Shown one piece after another: positions 33,950 to 45,230 of a stretch of DNA of 64,000 nucleotides; position 1 is the stretch's first letter; each line of letters starts with the position of its first letter. The stretch is taken from contig OZ024931.1 in NCBI GenBank assembly GCA_964017235.1, positions 103,062,221-103,126,220 of the forward strand, read 5' to 3'. The notes below the pieces were generated by a model that was not told the DNA's origin, ran no database searches, and saw only the letters and a list, made by a program, of their open reading frames with translations. The translations under genes were made by a program, and so were the position numbers. Origin of the DNA: Sabellastarte sp. h YS-2021 (lineage: Eukaryota; Annelida; Polychaeta; Sabellida; Sabellidae).

Positions 33950-34990
33950 AGGGCCTTTTTGGTGCAACTTAATGCAGGCTAATCTGCTGATTTGGGATGA
34001 CTCTGCTGGCTGGACTGGCTGGGAGATCTTGCTTTTCCTTGCTGAGTGGCAATTGGCACTGGTGACAGTGCTGGTTGAATTTGAGAGGGTGAAAATGGTT
34101 GTGTTGTGTCGATCTACTGGTATTGTAGTACGCTTGGAATACTTCCAAAGAGACTTAATGATCCAGAAGTGTTGTGTTGACTGTCTTCCTGTTGTCCGGA
34201 GGCAAGGCCCATGATGCTGGTCATCCACAACGATGAAAGATGTAGGCTGTGATGAGGCTGATGCTGGCCTCTGTGGTTGTTGAACTTTGGCAATCACTGT
34301 TGGCTGCTGCGGTGCTGCCATCTGAGTTGGTTGTACAGCTGGTGTGGAGACTTGCTGTGTATCCGGTATCGTGAGTATGTATTAACGTCCGGCTGTGGCC
34401 TGTGTTTCTTCTGAAAGTTGAAATGTTGTGACCTGTTGAGTTGTTGTGACCTGTCTCTTGTGTTCTTCGGCCTTGTATTGTAATCCACTAAGAAGTTTTA
34501 ATGTCTCATTCCTAAAGGTCAAAAAGTCTCTATCCTCCAGATGTTCATTCTCGGAGTAGAGATAGTTGTAGAACAACCGGCTTTGGATTTGGAGTAGAAT
34601 CCTGACGTGCACCCAAGAAACTGGAAAGCATCAATCTCATCTCCTCGAAATGATCTAAAGCTGGATCTTCAGCAGTGGTGGTGGTGACAGCAGCTGGTCG
34701 GTGTGAAGGGTTTGTGGTCGATGGTTGATGAGTCACATCTGATACCATGCTGATTTCCATCTCAGATTCAGTCTCATGTGAAGTATCTGGAACTGATACT
34801 GTGGCTGTGACATCAGAGGGTCTCAGTGGTAACTTGAGCCTAGAAGACTTAGACACTCCGTTTTTTCTGATGTGACTTCATAGAGGTCGATTTTCTGTTC
34901 TTTCCTCAGTCTCTTCCATCTGTTCGTTCCCTTCTATCCTCTCTCTTTCCAACCTCTTTCTCTCCCTCTCCTGTATCTCCTCTCTCTCTT
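33950..34990 (-). pseudogene. C-terminal part of a Harbinger MADF-type protein, second copy
   Basis: From 34990 downwards the minus strand gives an Arg/Glu-rich segment (RERERKRLERERIEGNEQME). HIRKNGVSKSSRLKLPLRPS follows, matching THIRCKGLSKSSGLK of the first copy. Next come an acidic Ser/Thr-rich linker, EMRLMLSSFLGARQD and EHLEDRDFLTFRNETLKLLS, matching the first copy's NYLASEVEALEGRD helix. The end has FIVVDDQHHGP, and QIDTTQPFSPSQIQP in another frame. Frames shift three times. The MADF head is missing; upstream sequence is a LINE tail. It lies in the opposite orientation to the MADF scrap at 33222, so the locus is rearranged or holds two insertions. Confidence 0.65.
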
Positions 34991-35039
34991 ATTTAATAAT
35001 TAACCATTTGCCAAGTATGGTAGCATAATTGCGAGTGTA

Positions 35040-35335
35040 TTAATGAGTGTCAGTTGTAGAGGTTTTAGTGAAACCAAGAAGCACTTCACATATTGAAAGA
35101 CTAAAACTTTCCCTCATATAAGAATTCAACCAGTCAGAGACTTTCAACCAAAAGTCTCGTGATACAACACAGTAGTAGAAGTGATGTTCAATGGTATCTA
35201 TACACAAATTACAGTAATTGCAAACAGCAGAGTCAACAACATTCCATTTAAAAAGATTATGCTCACAGTTGATAGTCCTGTGTAAGATTTTGAAATGGAA
35301 GCTTTGCAAATAAGGTTCTTTATACTTATTTCATG
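35040..35335 (-). pseudogene. LINE C-terminal zinc-finger region (zf-RVT, L1-like)
   Basis: The frame reads FHFKILHRTINCEHNLFKWN, then SAVCNYCNLCIDTIEHHFYY and CVVSRDFW. The C-x2-C-x7-H-x4-C arrangement after a KILHR helix is the zinc-finger module that ends ORF2 of L1/Tx1-like LINEs. The RT itself is not in the window upstream, so only the tail is present. Confidence 0.7.
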
Positions 35336-35484
35336 CACCAGGCTAAAATCTTAGACCATTCTAGTTTTTCTAAGAATGGAAATAAGTCGATCTAAGTGCA
35401 CAGTGCAGTTGGTGCTTTAACTTTATTGTTTCTCTCTTCTTCTACTTCAAGCCCTTCTTCACTTCCCCATGCTGCTGAATTTCG

Positions 35485-35560
35485 CAGATTGCTCAGCTAG
35501 TGCTCTTCCTGTTGGTGAGGTCTCAGGTTCAAGCGCCTAGTGAAGTTCAGCTACAAGGAC
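35485..35560 (+). mobile_element. Possible tRNA-like SINE head
   Basis: GATTGCTCAGCTAGTGCTCT resembles a box A region and GGTTCAAGCGCC, about 35 bp downstream, resembles box B. No body, tail or duplication was recognised, so this may be chance. Confidence 0.25.
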
Positions 35561-36187
35561 ACAATAGTTATTAAAGTCTATTAGTAAATAAATGGTGATT
35601 ATTCATTTGGCTTGGTTCTTCTTTGCTTCCTTCCATTGTGTAATATGTATATGTCATGGCTTGTATTGAGTGTAATAGTGTAAAAATTTATGTAAAGGTT
35701 ATTATGAATGGTTAATCCTTAATAACATTAGTCATATGCTGTAATTATGTACTGGTATGGAGGAAGTCACTTCCAGGTCCTTAAGGACTTATTTGTGTAT
35801 TGAGCGGACTAGGGTCGGGTCATATTGCTTGATCCACTAAGGAATTTTTAGAACTCAGCTAGATACCTGGTACCTCTGTATTGGAATAACATATGTTTAC
35901 AAATGTAGTACTGCTTTATCTCATGGTCGGAATGGTACAAGTATTTTAGGGATTTTAACACAACATTAACTGTTTTAACTGTCATTTGTGTGTTTACATC
36001 TTGGAATTGTCATTGTTATGTGTATAAAAATCCTTTTAAATGGTATAGCGTCTTATTGTTTTATAATTGTTAACAATGAATAGAAGTAATTCACAAAAGG
36101 GTTTTTAGTAGTAATGTTATGGCATTCACCCTTCATTTAATATACCACACATAGGTGTGGGTTTTACCCATTGCATATGCTCCACAA
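35560..36187. other. Unassigned noncoding DNA
   Basis: Nothing recognised. Confidence 0.4.
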
Positions 36188-36362
36188 GGGCTCTGAAATC
36201 GTGTAAAAAATACATAGTTTTCATAGTAGGCCAGTAGTATGGTCATATCTTATCTAATACATATGTGCTAAGTAAAGGGCTCTGAAATCGTGTAAAAAAT
36301 ACATAGTTTTCATAGTAGGCCAGTAGTATGGTCATATCTTATCTAATACATATGTACTAAGT
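36188..36362. repeat. 89-bp direct tandem duplication
   Basis: GGGCTCTGAAATCGTGTAAA begins at 36188 and at 36277. The copies differ essentially only at TGTGCTAAG against TGTACTAAG. Confidence 0.9.
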
Positions 36363-36711
36363 AATATTTAGTAATCAACAAATGTAATTAGTCTGGTGTA
36401 ATTACTCACCACAATCGAAAAATGATTCACAGTGGTAATATAATTAATCTGTAATCACTTTATTATAAAGTACCTTTTTAGTGGTCAGGTACTCTTATCA
36501 TCACATAAAGTAATTAGTAACTTGAACCTGTATAACAATTAATTTTACTGGGTTCAATAAGAACCTCTGATGTTCAGGGTTCATTACTTACTTTGTTTTA
36601 AAATAGTAACTAAATCCCTTATAGTAACTTTTACTCAGAAGTATCAATTTAATTACTCAGGTACTTGGGTACTTCTGTACAATGATCTTTTTAACATACA
36701 GTGTCAAAGTT

Positions 36712-36774
36712 AACCTAAGGCCACCTCAAATGTATATTCTAAAGTCATAAGTTAAGGTGGCCTTAGAGGTCAGA
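36712..36774. repeat. Hairpin-forming inverted repeat
   Basis: TTAACCTAAGGCCACCTCAA and, after about 23 bases, TTAAGGTGGCCTTAGAGGTC are near-perfect reverse complements (about 17 of 19 paired with one bulge). The size would suit a small foldback element or a hairpin RNA. No flanking duplication was identified. Confidence 0.7.
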
Positions 36775-37335
36775 TTGTAAATAAACTTTAGTGTTTTATA
36801 GTGAATAAAATGTATTTCCCCAAGATGAAGTCTTTCACTCAACCTTGGCAAGATAGGCCACTGCAATCTTTCTCCTTCTGCTCCTTGGCATGCTGTCAAA
36901 TTATATGTACAGCTTCTTCAAAAAATAAAAACCTCAACTTAAAAGTGAAACCTCAGAGAACAAGTTTCACTCCCAGCCAGTCCAGCCTAACTGAAAACTT
37001 AAACTAATTAAAAAAAAGTAAAACTTAAAACTGAAAGCTGCACACCTCTTGTCTTTCAACAGTGAAAACCCAAATGAATGAAGTGTGTTTGCTGACTCGC
37101 CTTTTTATAACCACAGACTTTGAAACTGACAGGCCATAAGACGAAGAAATATTGTGTGTTTGTCGGTTACAGACAGGCAAGCTAAAATTACTGACTGTAT
37201 GGAATGTTTTTCCACACAGTCTGTTTGTCTGTTTGACAGGCTCGTTGTATTAACCGACAAGGCGGGAAATTTAACCGATAGTCCATTAAGTTAACTGACA
37301 GGCCTGTTGGTATATGGCTGTAGTTAGGGTCTGTT
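36775..37335. other. Unassigned noncoding DNA
   Basis: Nothing firm. The 37080-37320 stretch repeats words such as GACAGGC and CTGTTTGTC, perhaps internal to the repeat that ends at 37500. Confidence 0.35.
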
Positions 37336-37339
37336 ACAA

Positions 37340-37500
37340 GGGTCAGAAACAGTCTTTCAGAAACATGTTAGATATTTCACCGACTCTTCCCAACATGCCT
37401 GGAAACTACAACCAACTGTAACAGACCATGTAAACATTGGTCCCGACTCCCAAAAAAGATATAGTTACCAACCGGTGGGTTCCAGTGGAGCACCCGTATT
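37340..37500 (-). repeat. Dispersed repeat copy C (Harbinger end-like)
   Basis: On the minus strand GGGAGTCGGGACCAATGTTT, then TTGTAGTTTCCAGGCATGTT and GAAATATCTAACATGTTTCT align with copies A and B. No MADF or transposase block follows within 1 kb, so this may be a non-autonomous derivative. Confidence 0.5.
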
Positions 37501-38167
37501 AGAGTCAGCTCTCTTAAGTTGTCCTCAGTGTGAGAGAATTTCTGATCACAAAAAACCATTCAAATCAGACATGACTATTCCATATTGGGTAATGTTTTGG
37601 CTCTGGCCTTAATAAGATAATGTAACACCATTTTATAATCTCTGATGTATACAATGCCTTCAGAGATACTGGTCCTCTGTATTTAAGTGCAAACTCCATT
37701 TACACAAAGGTTGCTTGTCACTATTCAACAGATTAAATGAGCCGCACATAATTTGTCTGGATAGAAACGTGTCCTGTTAGGAATGCACAGGAATAAATAC
37801 TACAAAATGTGAACTACATTGCAGTCACCTGGTGAGGGTTCAACTGTAGGTCTCACAATGTGCACAAATTCTTGACCCACATGTTAAAACTGAGTAAAGT
37901 GTTTTGAAATCGCAAGAATTGGGATACAGGAACAATGGGGCGGTTCCTTGACATGTATGAGTAACCAGATCAACTAAAGTAAATGTACAGTTGTTATCAC
38001 AATGCAGCAATACTCTCAGAAATGTGTTAAGTAAACACACACGTCTATCAGGGAACTGTCTTAGTGAACGTTTCCATGCCTGCGATTAGTAACCAGCAAA
38101 TGAAATTAACTTTGTAGTTATACTCATGTGAGTGAATGTTATGTAGCATTGTACAGCAGCAGTGTTT

Positions 38168-38425
38168 CACTGACCTTGTGTAACTCTGACTTTGTTTGTC
38201 ACTGACCTTGTGTAAGTCTGACTTTGTGTGTCACTGACCTTGTGTAACTCTGACTTTGTGTGTCACTGGCCTTGTGTAACAGCTGGCTTTTTGTGACACT
38301 GACTTTGTGCAGCACTGGCATTGTGTAACATTGACTTTGAGTTTGACTGACCTTGTGTTAACAATGACTTTGTGTATCAAAAGCCTTGTGTAATACTGAC
38401 TTAGTTTAACACTGACGTTGTGTAA
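38168..38425. repeat. Degenerate short-period tandem repeat
   Basis: CACTGACCTTGTGTAACTCT followed by GACTTTGTGTGT recurs with a basic period of about 18 bp and a higher period of about 36 bp. The first three copies are nearly identical and then decay rightward. Confidence 0.8.
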
Positions 38426-39248
38426 CAAGGAAACTATCATCTTTTCTGTTCAAATTATAAACGCAGTCAAAATATAAAGGCAGATCCAATAACCACAGGC
38501 ATAAAACTCTACAATTCAATATCTGCGATATGTTTATCTGTAGTGATGTATAAGGCATCACGTAGGTCAGGCCTCCAGCCCGGATGCTCTGCATGCTACT
38601 GTCCTACCTTAATTATCGACATGCATCTGCCTTATGCTATTATAAAGCTATTATAGCATATCTCGCTACATATAATGGTACTATAACATATCCTGCCTTG
38701 TGCTATTATAAAGTTTGCTTCCTTGACCTGGTTGAAGCAAATTGGTTGACCTTTGTAGCATAGCATTTGAAGGGTGGAATTTTACTCCACTTGAATTTGT
38801 TGCACGAACAGTTAACAGTCACATGCAAATTTTAAAATGGCTTAACTTATTGTTTTACTGCGGATTTTTATTTTAGTTTATGTTTTACTTGAAAAGAGAT
38901 GTTTTAGAATATACGTTATTTACACTGTGAACTTAATGTTGAGACTTTTAATGCAAGGGATCAGGACATGTTCCTGGAAGATTGACGGAGTGCTGCTCTG
39001 TGTCGGGTTTGAAGGGACGTTCTACCCTATGTTATTTATGTTTTTGTGGCCTGTTAGCCAGCATCGAGTTCAGTTTGTCATGATAGCATGGAGGGTTACA
39101 GAGCCTTTCTCTCTTATGTGTTTCAGAAATTGACTTAGAAAATGATAGTGAACAAAATGGAGCAATCACGTTATTATTGTTAAAAATGTGACAAAAACAC
39201 TTTCCCCAAAGGGGAAGTGTTGTGTGCTTCAAGAACAATCACAGATGG

Positions 39249-39641
39249 AAACAAGAGCACCCAGAGAGCGCAGACCTCCTCCACGGGAGCTCAATACAGA
39301 TCACTCCCAGTATATTTTTCATGGATCCAGACAGTGATCCAGATCACTCCCAAAATCTAATCACTTGTTCCTTGTCCCATTTAGGGCATATTATGTCCTG
39401 AAAATTTCATCAAAATCCGTCCATAAGTTTTTGAGTTATCTGTTAAAAATTACATTTCATGGATCCAGATCTCGTTAGTGATCCACATCACTCCCAAAAT
39501 TTAAATCATTTCTTCCTTTTACCTTTTCAGACATATCCTGAAAATTTTATCAAAATCCGTCCATAAGTTTTTGAGTTATCTTGTTCACAAACAAACGCAC
39601 AAACAAACCCAGGCGAAAACATAACCTCCTGGCGGAGATAA
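39249..39641. mobile_element. Dispersed non-autonomous repeat of about 390 bp with internal duplication
   Basis: It begins AACAAGAGCACCCAGAGAGC then GCAGACCTCC and ends GGCGAAAACATAACCTCCTG then GCGGAGATAA. Inside, CATGGATCCAGA, GATCCAGATCACTCCCAAAA and TCATCAAAATCCGTCCATAA occur twice, so the body is a roughly 150-bp unit duplicated. Sequences of this style are common in invertebrate genomes, but I cannot name a family. A 40-bp solo end lies at 13475-13515. Confidence 0.65.
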
Positions 39642-40279
39642 CAACAATACCCAGGAAAGAACTTGGGAAGAAGGACAGTGTTTATGATAGTGTCACTGTG
39701 AATGTTACTCCTGATGTGTCCAAAAGGGGGTTGCAGGTGTTAAAACACACTTGTGATGGCATTCTATTGTTAAAAATATGCATTATTTTTAGGTAATGCA
39801 CACTTTTTTGTTCCAGTTTACAGACACCTGAAACAGTCAAATGGTACCCATGATTTAGTCCAGAAACATGTACATTGCAAATAATTCACCTTTTTGTCAA
39901 TAGGATGACATAAGAAGTGTGTTTTAATTCTGGTACATCAGTTGAATTATCCAGCTCATTTGCCAAAAAAGTGTTCTGAGTTATAAACGGTTCTGAGTTA
40001 TAAACAAATTATTAGTCACTTTTATTCCTGCTATCCATTTTTGAGGAGAAATTCTACAGAACAGAAAAAAATATCAAAAACTAATATTAACACATGGGCC
40101 AACATACAATAGCCAATCTATAAATAAAAACTAATCAAGAACATTGAAATTTATGTTAATTGGTTTGTCAAGAGTTTTTAAACCAATTCTATAAAGGTGT
40201 AGTTTTTCAGGGGGTTGTGTCCAAAAGTGTGTGAGCTTTAAGTTTGGTAAAGTATTCAAAAGTGTGCCTCACTGGGGAA

Positions 40280-40331
40280 ATAATGAACACTATTACTCGA
40301 CCCCTTTGGGGTCTCGTAAAGTGTGCATTAT
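40280..40331. repeat. Long near-perfect hairpin
   Basis: The arm ATAATGAACACTATTACTCG plus ACCCC pairs with the reverse complement of GGGGTCTCGTAAAGTGTGCA plus TTAT across a 3-base loop. About 20 of 24 positions pair. No gene adjacent. Confidence 0.75.
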
Positions 40332-40430
40332 ATTATTTTTCAAACTTTAACTATCACGTAAGGAGAAGCTCAATCATAGCATGCACATTGAACACAAAAG
40401 GATAATGACTTTAACGTACTGAGTGTTAAT

Positions 40431-41080
40431 GTGCCAGGTCACATGCTGCCTACTTCCAAATTCAGTGAATTTACGGACAGCGATACTGAATCACAGACCA
40501 GTACTTCAGAAGGTGAGGAGAAAATGTCAGTACAATGGAAGATTTTGGAAGAACTACAAAAAAGTAAATGTAGTATTGGATGTGGTGGAAGACAGAGTGC
40601 TACAGTATCAACAAAAATCAAGTCGTCGTCACAGCAGGACAAGCATCACAACTGCTTCAAAGATAAGTACTTTTTCAAAATATTCTGGTTGTGTACATAA
40701 AAAGACTAAAGAAATTGTGCAATTGGATGACATAGCAAATCTTAGGTTCTCAAAATAAAGTCCAAACGTGGCGGGAATGTTGAAGTAGTTGTTGAGAGGA
40801 AAGTGGCATGGCCACAGGATGTGATTTTGAGTGGGGTAAAGGGGCAACGCATTTCGTTTGACCAACTGAACTTGCCACAATTTGTGCAAGGTGTCAGGAG
40901 AAATATTATCTATGAGATGGATGGTTAGGTCAGAATTAAAATGTTGACATGTTTATCCGAATTGATGGAAGATGCTAATGACTTTGTATGGCCAAGCGAC
41001 AAGGCTGTCCATGCAGTAGTCTTGTGCGAAATGGAGACAGGGACATTAGATTGCAATGATACTATGAGGTTAGATGGTGG
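40431..41080 (+). pseudogene. DIRS gag remnant, plus strand
   Basis: An acidic N-terminal stretch (FTDSDTESQTSTSEGEEK) and QWKILEELQKSKCSIG at 40431-40600 precede VVVERKVAWPQDVILSGVKG. QRISFDQLNLPQFVQGVRRN and CLSELMEDANDFVWPSDKAV follow, then HAVVLCEMETG at 40980-41040. The last three blocks match, in order, the gag blocks VWWPHKYVLSGLNKERVSYD, MDDANDFSWTSAK and HAVLSCRMEQGE of the DIRS copy at 24.5-25.7 kb. Frameshifts and stops are present and no pol follows. It is the third DIRS insertion in the window. Confidence 0.75.
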
Positions 41081-42134
41081 AATTTTCTAAGAAATGAAAA
41101 TGTCATTCTGATACCATGTTAAACTCTAAGAGAAAGTTATTCAACATTCTCCCATCGTTATTACTCTAATCCTATTTTTCGTAATTCCATAACTTAAAAA
41201 GGAAAATTCTTAACAATCGACCAATACCTCAACAATTCTTGTGAATATGATGTATTTGTGAGAGCAAAACCATCTACAGTTGTTTTATTCCATTGGATAA
41301 AATGCAGATGACTCATTGGCCAATACATAAAACAGCAGATTTTTGTATACTAATTCTCTGAAAGCATTTTATATGCCAAGATATTTCTGTTCCAGATATC
41401 AGTACTGATTCAAAGAAGTTGAGTATGTTTGTGTTACTTGTTATTTACTTAATGCTATCAGTAACATACCAAAAGCCCACATCTTGGAACATTACCTTAT
41501 AAGATGCATAATGGATGTTGGATAATGATATTGGGAACCACCACATCCCACACCAGGAAATTAAGATTGTGTCATTTATTCATTGATTTGGTATTTTCCT
41601 GTAATGCTAGGATTGAATCAAATCCCTGGCTAATTAACACTGGCAGAACATGGCCAGAACTGGTCGCAAACTCATATTTTGGGTTGTGTGCAGACATCAC
41701 TTGAGGTAAAATCTTTCAAATAGATATAAATATGATTCTAACAAAGTCTTCACTGTTCACATATATACACTGATAGACGCAAATGTCTGAAAGCAATTCT
41801 AGCAAATATATGTTTTCCCTCTGCACACTGCATTAAAACAAGCATTAATACAAATGGATAACTATACAAGAAAAGGTTTAAATTGTAGAAATTGAGTCTA
41901 TTCACATAAGCGTGAAGAAAGTTCAATGTAACGAGAACATTTATACACCAATGGAAACTCAGAAAGAAGGTTACACCAGCAGCAGCTGCAGTCCATATTT
42001 CATGTGCTGTAATTGAAACATCCACATAGAGAAACTCTCACAGACACTGGCTTTGAGGGAATCACTGATTCAAAAAACAATCTGGTTTTGTTATCAAATA
42101 GATCTATTTGGGGTTTTAAGTCACTTTTGACACT
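41081..42134. other. Unassigned noncoding DNA
   Basis: No gene recognised. Small frames at 41504-42025 lack motifs. Confidence 0.4.
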
Positions 42135-42330
42135 GTACAGGTCATGTCACGATGGGTAGTTTTGTGGGCAGAGGAAACCAGTACATGCAGTTGGTCAAGG
42201 TTCTGTACTGTAAACTACCAACCATCGGTAAGCAACTACCAACTTTACCACATAAGGTTCGGGGTTTGAACCCCAACCTCAAAGGAAGGAGGTGAGTATG
42301 TTACCACTGTGGCCCTTATATTATGAAATA
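42135..42330 (-). mobile_element. tRNA-derived SINE, copy 1 of a pair
   Basis: On the minus strand GGGCCACAGTGGTAACATAC (box A region) is followed by GAGGTTGGGGTTCAAACCCC (box B GGTTCAAACCC). A body continues through GCATGTACTGGTTTCCTCTG. The same order of blocks recurs in the next copy, about 290 bp away and in the same orientation. Confidence 0.65.
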
Positions 42331-42369
42331 AAGGCCCCGTACAATCATAAAGCATCTCATCTGAGCATT

Positions 42370-42615
42370 ATCATATTTTAACATTTTTTTCTACAAATTT
42401 CCATATAAAGTACTGAATGGTAACAAGAACCTGGATTGCATTGCTTACTGTGATTACAGCTAGTACTGGTTATATTGTGAAGGACAGTTAGAAAGGTGGA
42501 GGAAAACCAGTGCATATAGTTCGCACACAAATCACGAGACATCATCGGGCCAGGATTCACCCTCTGATCTCAGAGGTGGGAACCGAGAGTGTTACCACTG
42601 CATTGCTCTGGCCAT
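42370..42615 (-). mobile_element. tRNA-derived SINE, copy 2, more decayed
   Basis: Box A region GCAATGCAGTGGTAACACTC (minus strand) is followed by GAGGGTGAATCCTGGCCC, a mutated box B, then ATATGCACTGGTTTTCCTCC, matching copy 1's body. The two copies differ enough to be separate old insertions and not a recent duplication. Confidence 0.6.
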
Positions 42616-42619
42616 TGGT

Positions 42620-43900
42620 AACCGCAGACACATAATAACACAGTTTCACCTATATTTAAAAATGTATTAAACTAAAAATCGACTCATTAATTGGTGATAG
42701 TATGCTAGCTTATGGACTCTAAATCACTTAGAGACACTGCTTTGATTACTATTTCATGGATTAGTTGACCGATACAAATGTTTTGTCAAATTGAGCAGAA
42801 TAGTTGTATCAACTGAAAGCCATTAATGTGAGGTAATGTTTTCATTGCTAATGACTCCTACTTTTTACTGGATTAGATTCGTCAATATTTAATGTGTATA
42901 TGGACAGAACATCTTATGGACTACTGGAGTTTTGGATCACTGGATGTAAGAAGTGACAGATCTTCAAACTACTGGATATGACAGGGTTATGCTCTGAACA
43001 CTTCAGACCTGACATCAGCTGCAAAACACAAACATAAATTGGCAAACTATATTTTGACAAATACAAAAAAAAACTTACTCTTTTATTTAGTACATATTGT
43101 TGTTTACAATTTCGCATTTGTGGTAGTAATAACAACAATTGTAACCAGGAGACATAAGAATTTTGTCTAAAATTAGTTAATATTCAGTATTCTGGGTTAC
43201 ACTGCATGATCTGACTGTGGTAAGGAAGCCTCATTAGTGAATGGAGGTTATCTCAGGTCACTAACACAAGGGATATGTTATCTGTTGTGGAGTTGGGTGA
43301 ATAGGTAAGCTTAGCAAAACTCACAATAACACCACCCCCAGGGATTGTGCAAGACTTATCAGAATGATGCAAGATACACTCTCCAATTCTTGCATTTTTC
43401 CATTGTTTGTATTTTTACATATGTACAATTATAACAATAAAGGAACAACAACATTTGCCCTTGTTAGTGGATTTGCTGTGTTGATTTAACTCTGTGGCAA
43501 ACAGAGTCACAGGGTAAACTACTTGCAGTCGTCAATGGATACAGTTCTGTTTGATTTAGTGGAGGCAGCTAGTTTTGTGTATCAGAGGAGCCTGTAAAAG
43601 TTTAAATAAATACCGCAGCTATAAAAGAGCCAGTTTAAAGCATCTTTATTGAGATAAGTTATTGTGGTGGCATAAAAGCAAAAGAAAAAAAGCTTTGGCT
43701 TGTGAAAGAAAACCTCCAGTGAAATCCGAGGAACATAAACAAGGGAGCATGCCATAATCTGATAGCTGATTAAAGTACAAGGAGATGCATCAATAGCTTT
43801 TTGCTTCTAAAACAGCAGAGTGTGTATTAATTTCTGTGAACTGTTACTCTTAGAGCAGTAGATCTTGGATTTCAAAGGGAGACGGTTAATTAAGTTCCAG
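42620..43900. other. Unassigned noncoding DNA
   Basis: No gene or bounded element recognised. Confidence 0.4.
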
Positions 43901-44005
43901 TGTCACTTAGTTATGGCAGTGTTTTAAATGGTAACTGTATTCGTGTGTTCTCTCAGAAAGATTTGCTTTATCTTGCCACTAGTCAAGTGATTATTCTATA
44001 CAAGG
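43901..44005 (+). CDS. Candidate internal exon, beta-propeller-like, host gene unknown
   Basis: An AG acceptor (AATTAAGTTCCAG) precedes a 105-bp open segment that ends CTATACAAG next to GTAAGT, a perfect-consensus 5' splice site. The frame (phase 2 start) reads SLSYGSVLNGNCIRVFSQKD then LLYLATSQVIILYK. The pattern of a short strand, turn and LLYLATS-x-VIILYK resembles a WD40-type blade, as in the first repeat of cilia-associated or EML-like proteins. No transposon motif is present. An alternative acceptor (GTGTTCTCTCAG) lies inside at 43957. Partner exons were not found, and the family suggestion is weak. Confidence 0.3.
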
Positions 44006-44607
44006 TAAGTGTCATTTTTTTCTATTTCTTTTGGCCTCCAATTTACTTATATAGCTCTTTTGATAATGTGATTCCCCAATTAATTATTTTTTGCCAGATG
44101 TAGACCGAGTTAGAATATTCACATGTTTTATCTCTGCTAAAATATAGAAATTTATTGTGTCTCACAATATTGGCGACATTTGAAAAAGCAAATTGCCTTA
44201 CATGGCTGTTACACTGTGCGACCCACCCCCCTTCCAATTGAGTTGCAGTCCTGAAAATTAGCTGATGGGGGTCATTCTTATTATTTTGGAGGTTCAGAAA
44301 ACATGATTTTAATTTTTAACTCCAAAAACATTCTGGAACGTCAGAGATCAAACCTGATAAATTTAAACTGTTTGAATATGTCATATAGTTCGTGCAATCC
44401 TTACCAAATCTAACATTTAAGAACTCAATCCTATCTTAATATGCATAAAACAAGCTATCTTAATCTGCATAAGGTAATTGCTGAGATCCAAAGTCAGCCG
44501 TGGTGATCAAATAGGCGCATTTATTAGTTTCATGGAACCAATCGAAACAATTCGGGAACCAATCAGAACATTTTCGAAAAGTAGAATTAAGTTTCCGAGA
44601 AAACTGC

Positions 44608-44652
44608 CACCCCACCACACCCCTCCACCCCACCCCCCTCCCCACCCCACCC
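44608..44652 (-). other. C-rich/G-rich tract, G-quadruplex candidate on minus strand
   Basis: The plus strand is almost pure C with single A or T breaks for 45 bp, giving at least five runs of four or more G on the minus strand with one-base loops. The overlapping proline- and glycine-rich frames on both strands are products of this tract and not genes. Confidence 0.75.
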
Positions 44653-45230
44653 AAAAAAAGAATAACCTATGGATCAAGATCAATTCAAAATCTTCACGAG
44701 AAAAGGTTAACATCAAATCGCCGATATGGAACAGGTATCTTGTGTGTATCTTAGGTATTACCAGAGGTTGAAGATGTGAAATGTCTGACAAGTGTCCCCA
44801 ACAGTATATTCATATTAACTAAAGATCAATAGCTTTGAGCTAAACTTAAATATAGTGAGATGGTACTTTTTCAATATGTTGTACAAAACATAAATTTATA
44901 CTTAGAACTTATACTGTCATAAGTTGTAGTCATGTGGAACTTTGAAATTTATTTATTTATCATATACTGTGACATAAGGGAAGCCCCACATACATACAAA
45001 GAAAGATTAGGAAAGAACAATTAATAAAAAATTGAAAGGTATTAAATAATATATTAAGACAATAAAACATTTTGAAACTGAGGTTAATCAATAGTTCATT
45101 GAAATGATCAACCCTGTTCTTAACTGATGAGGTTATTGATGGTGGCGTATTACTGCCAAAATGAATTGAAATCACAGTGTACGAATTTAATATCCCGTGC
45201 AATGTTGTTTCTACTGGTCACATAAAGACT

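Noticed and set aside
44478-44791. Proline-rich (+) and Gly/Trp-rich (-) frames
   Set aside because: Caused by the C-rich tract; no motif or context.
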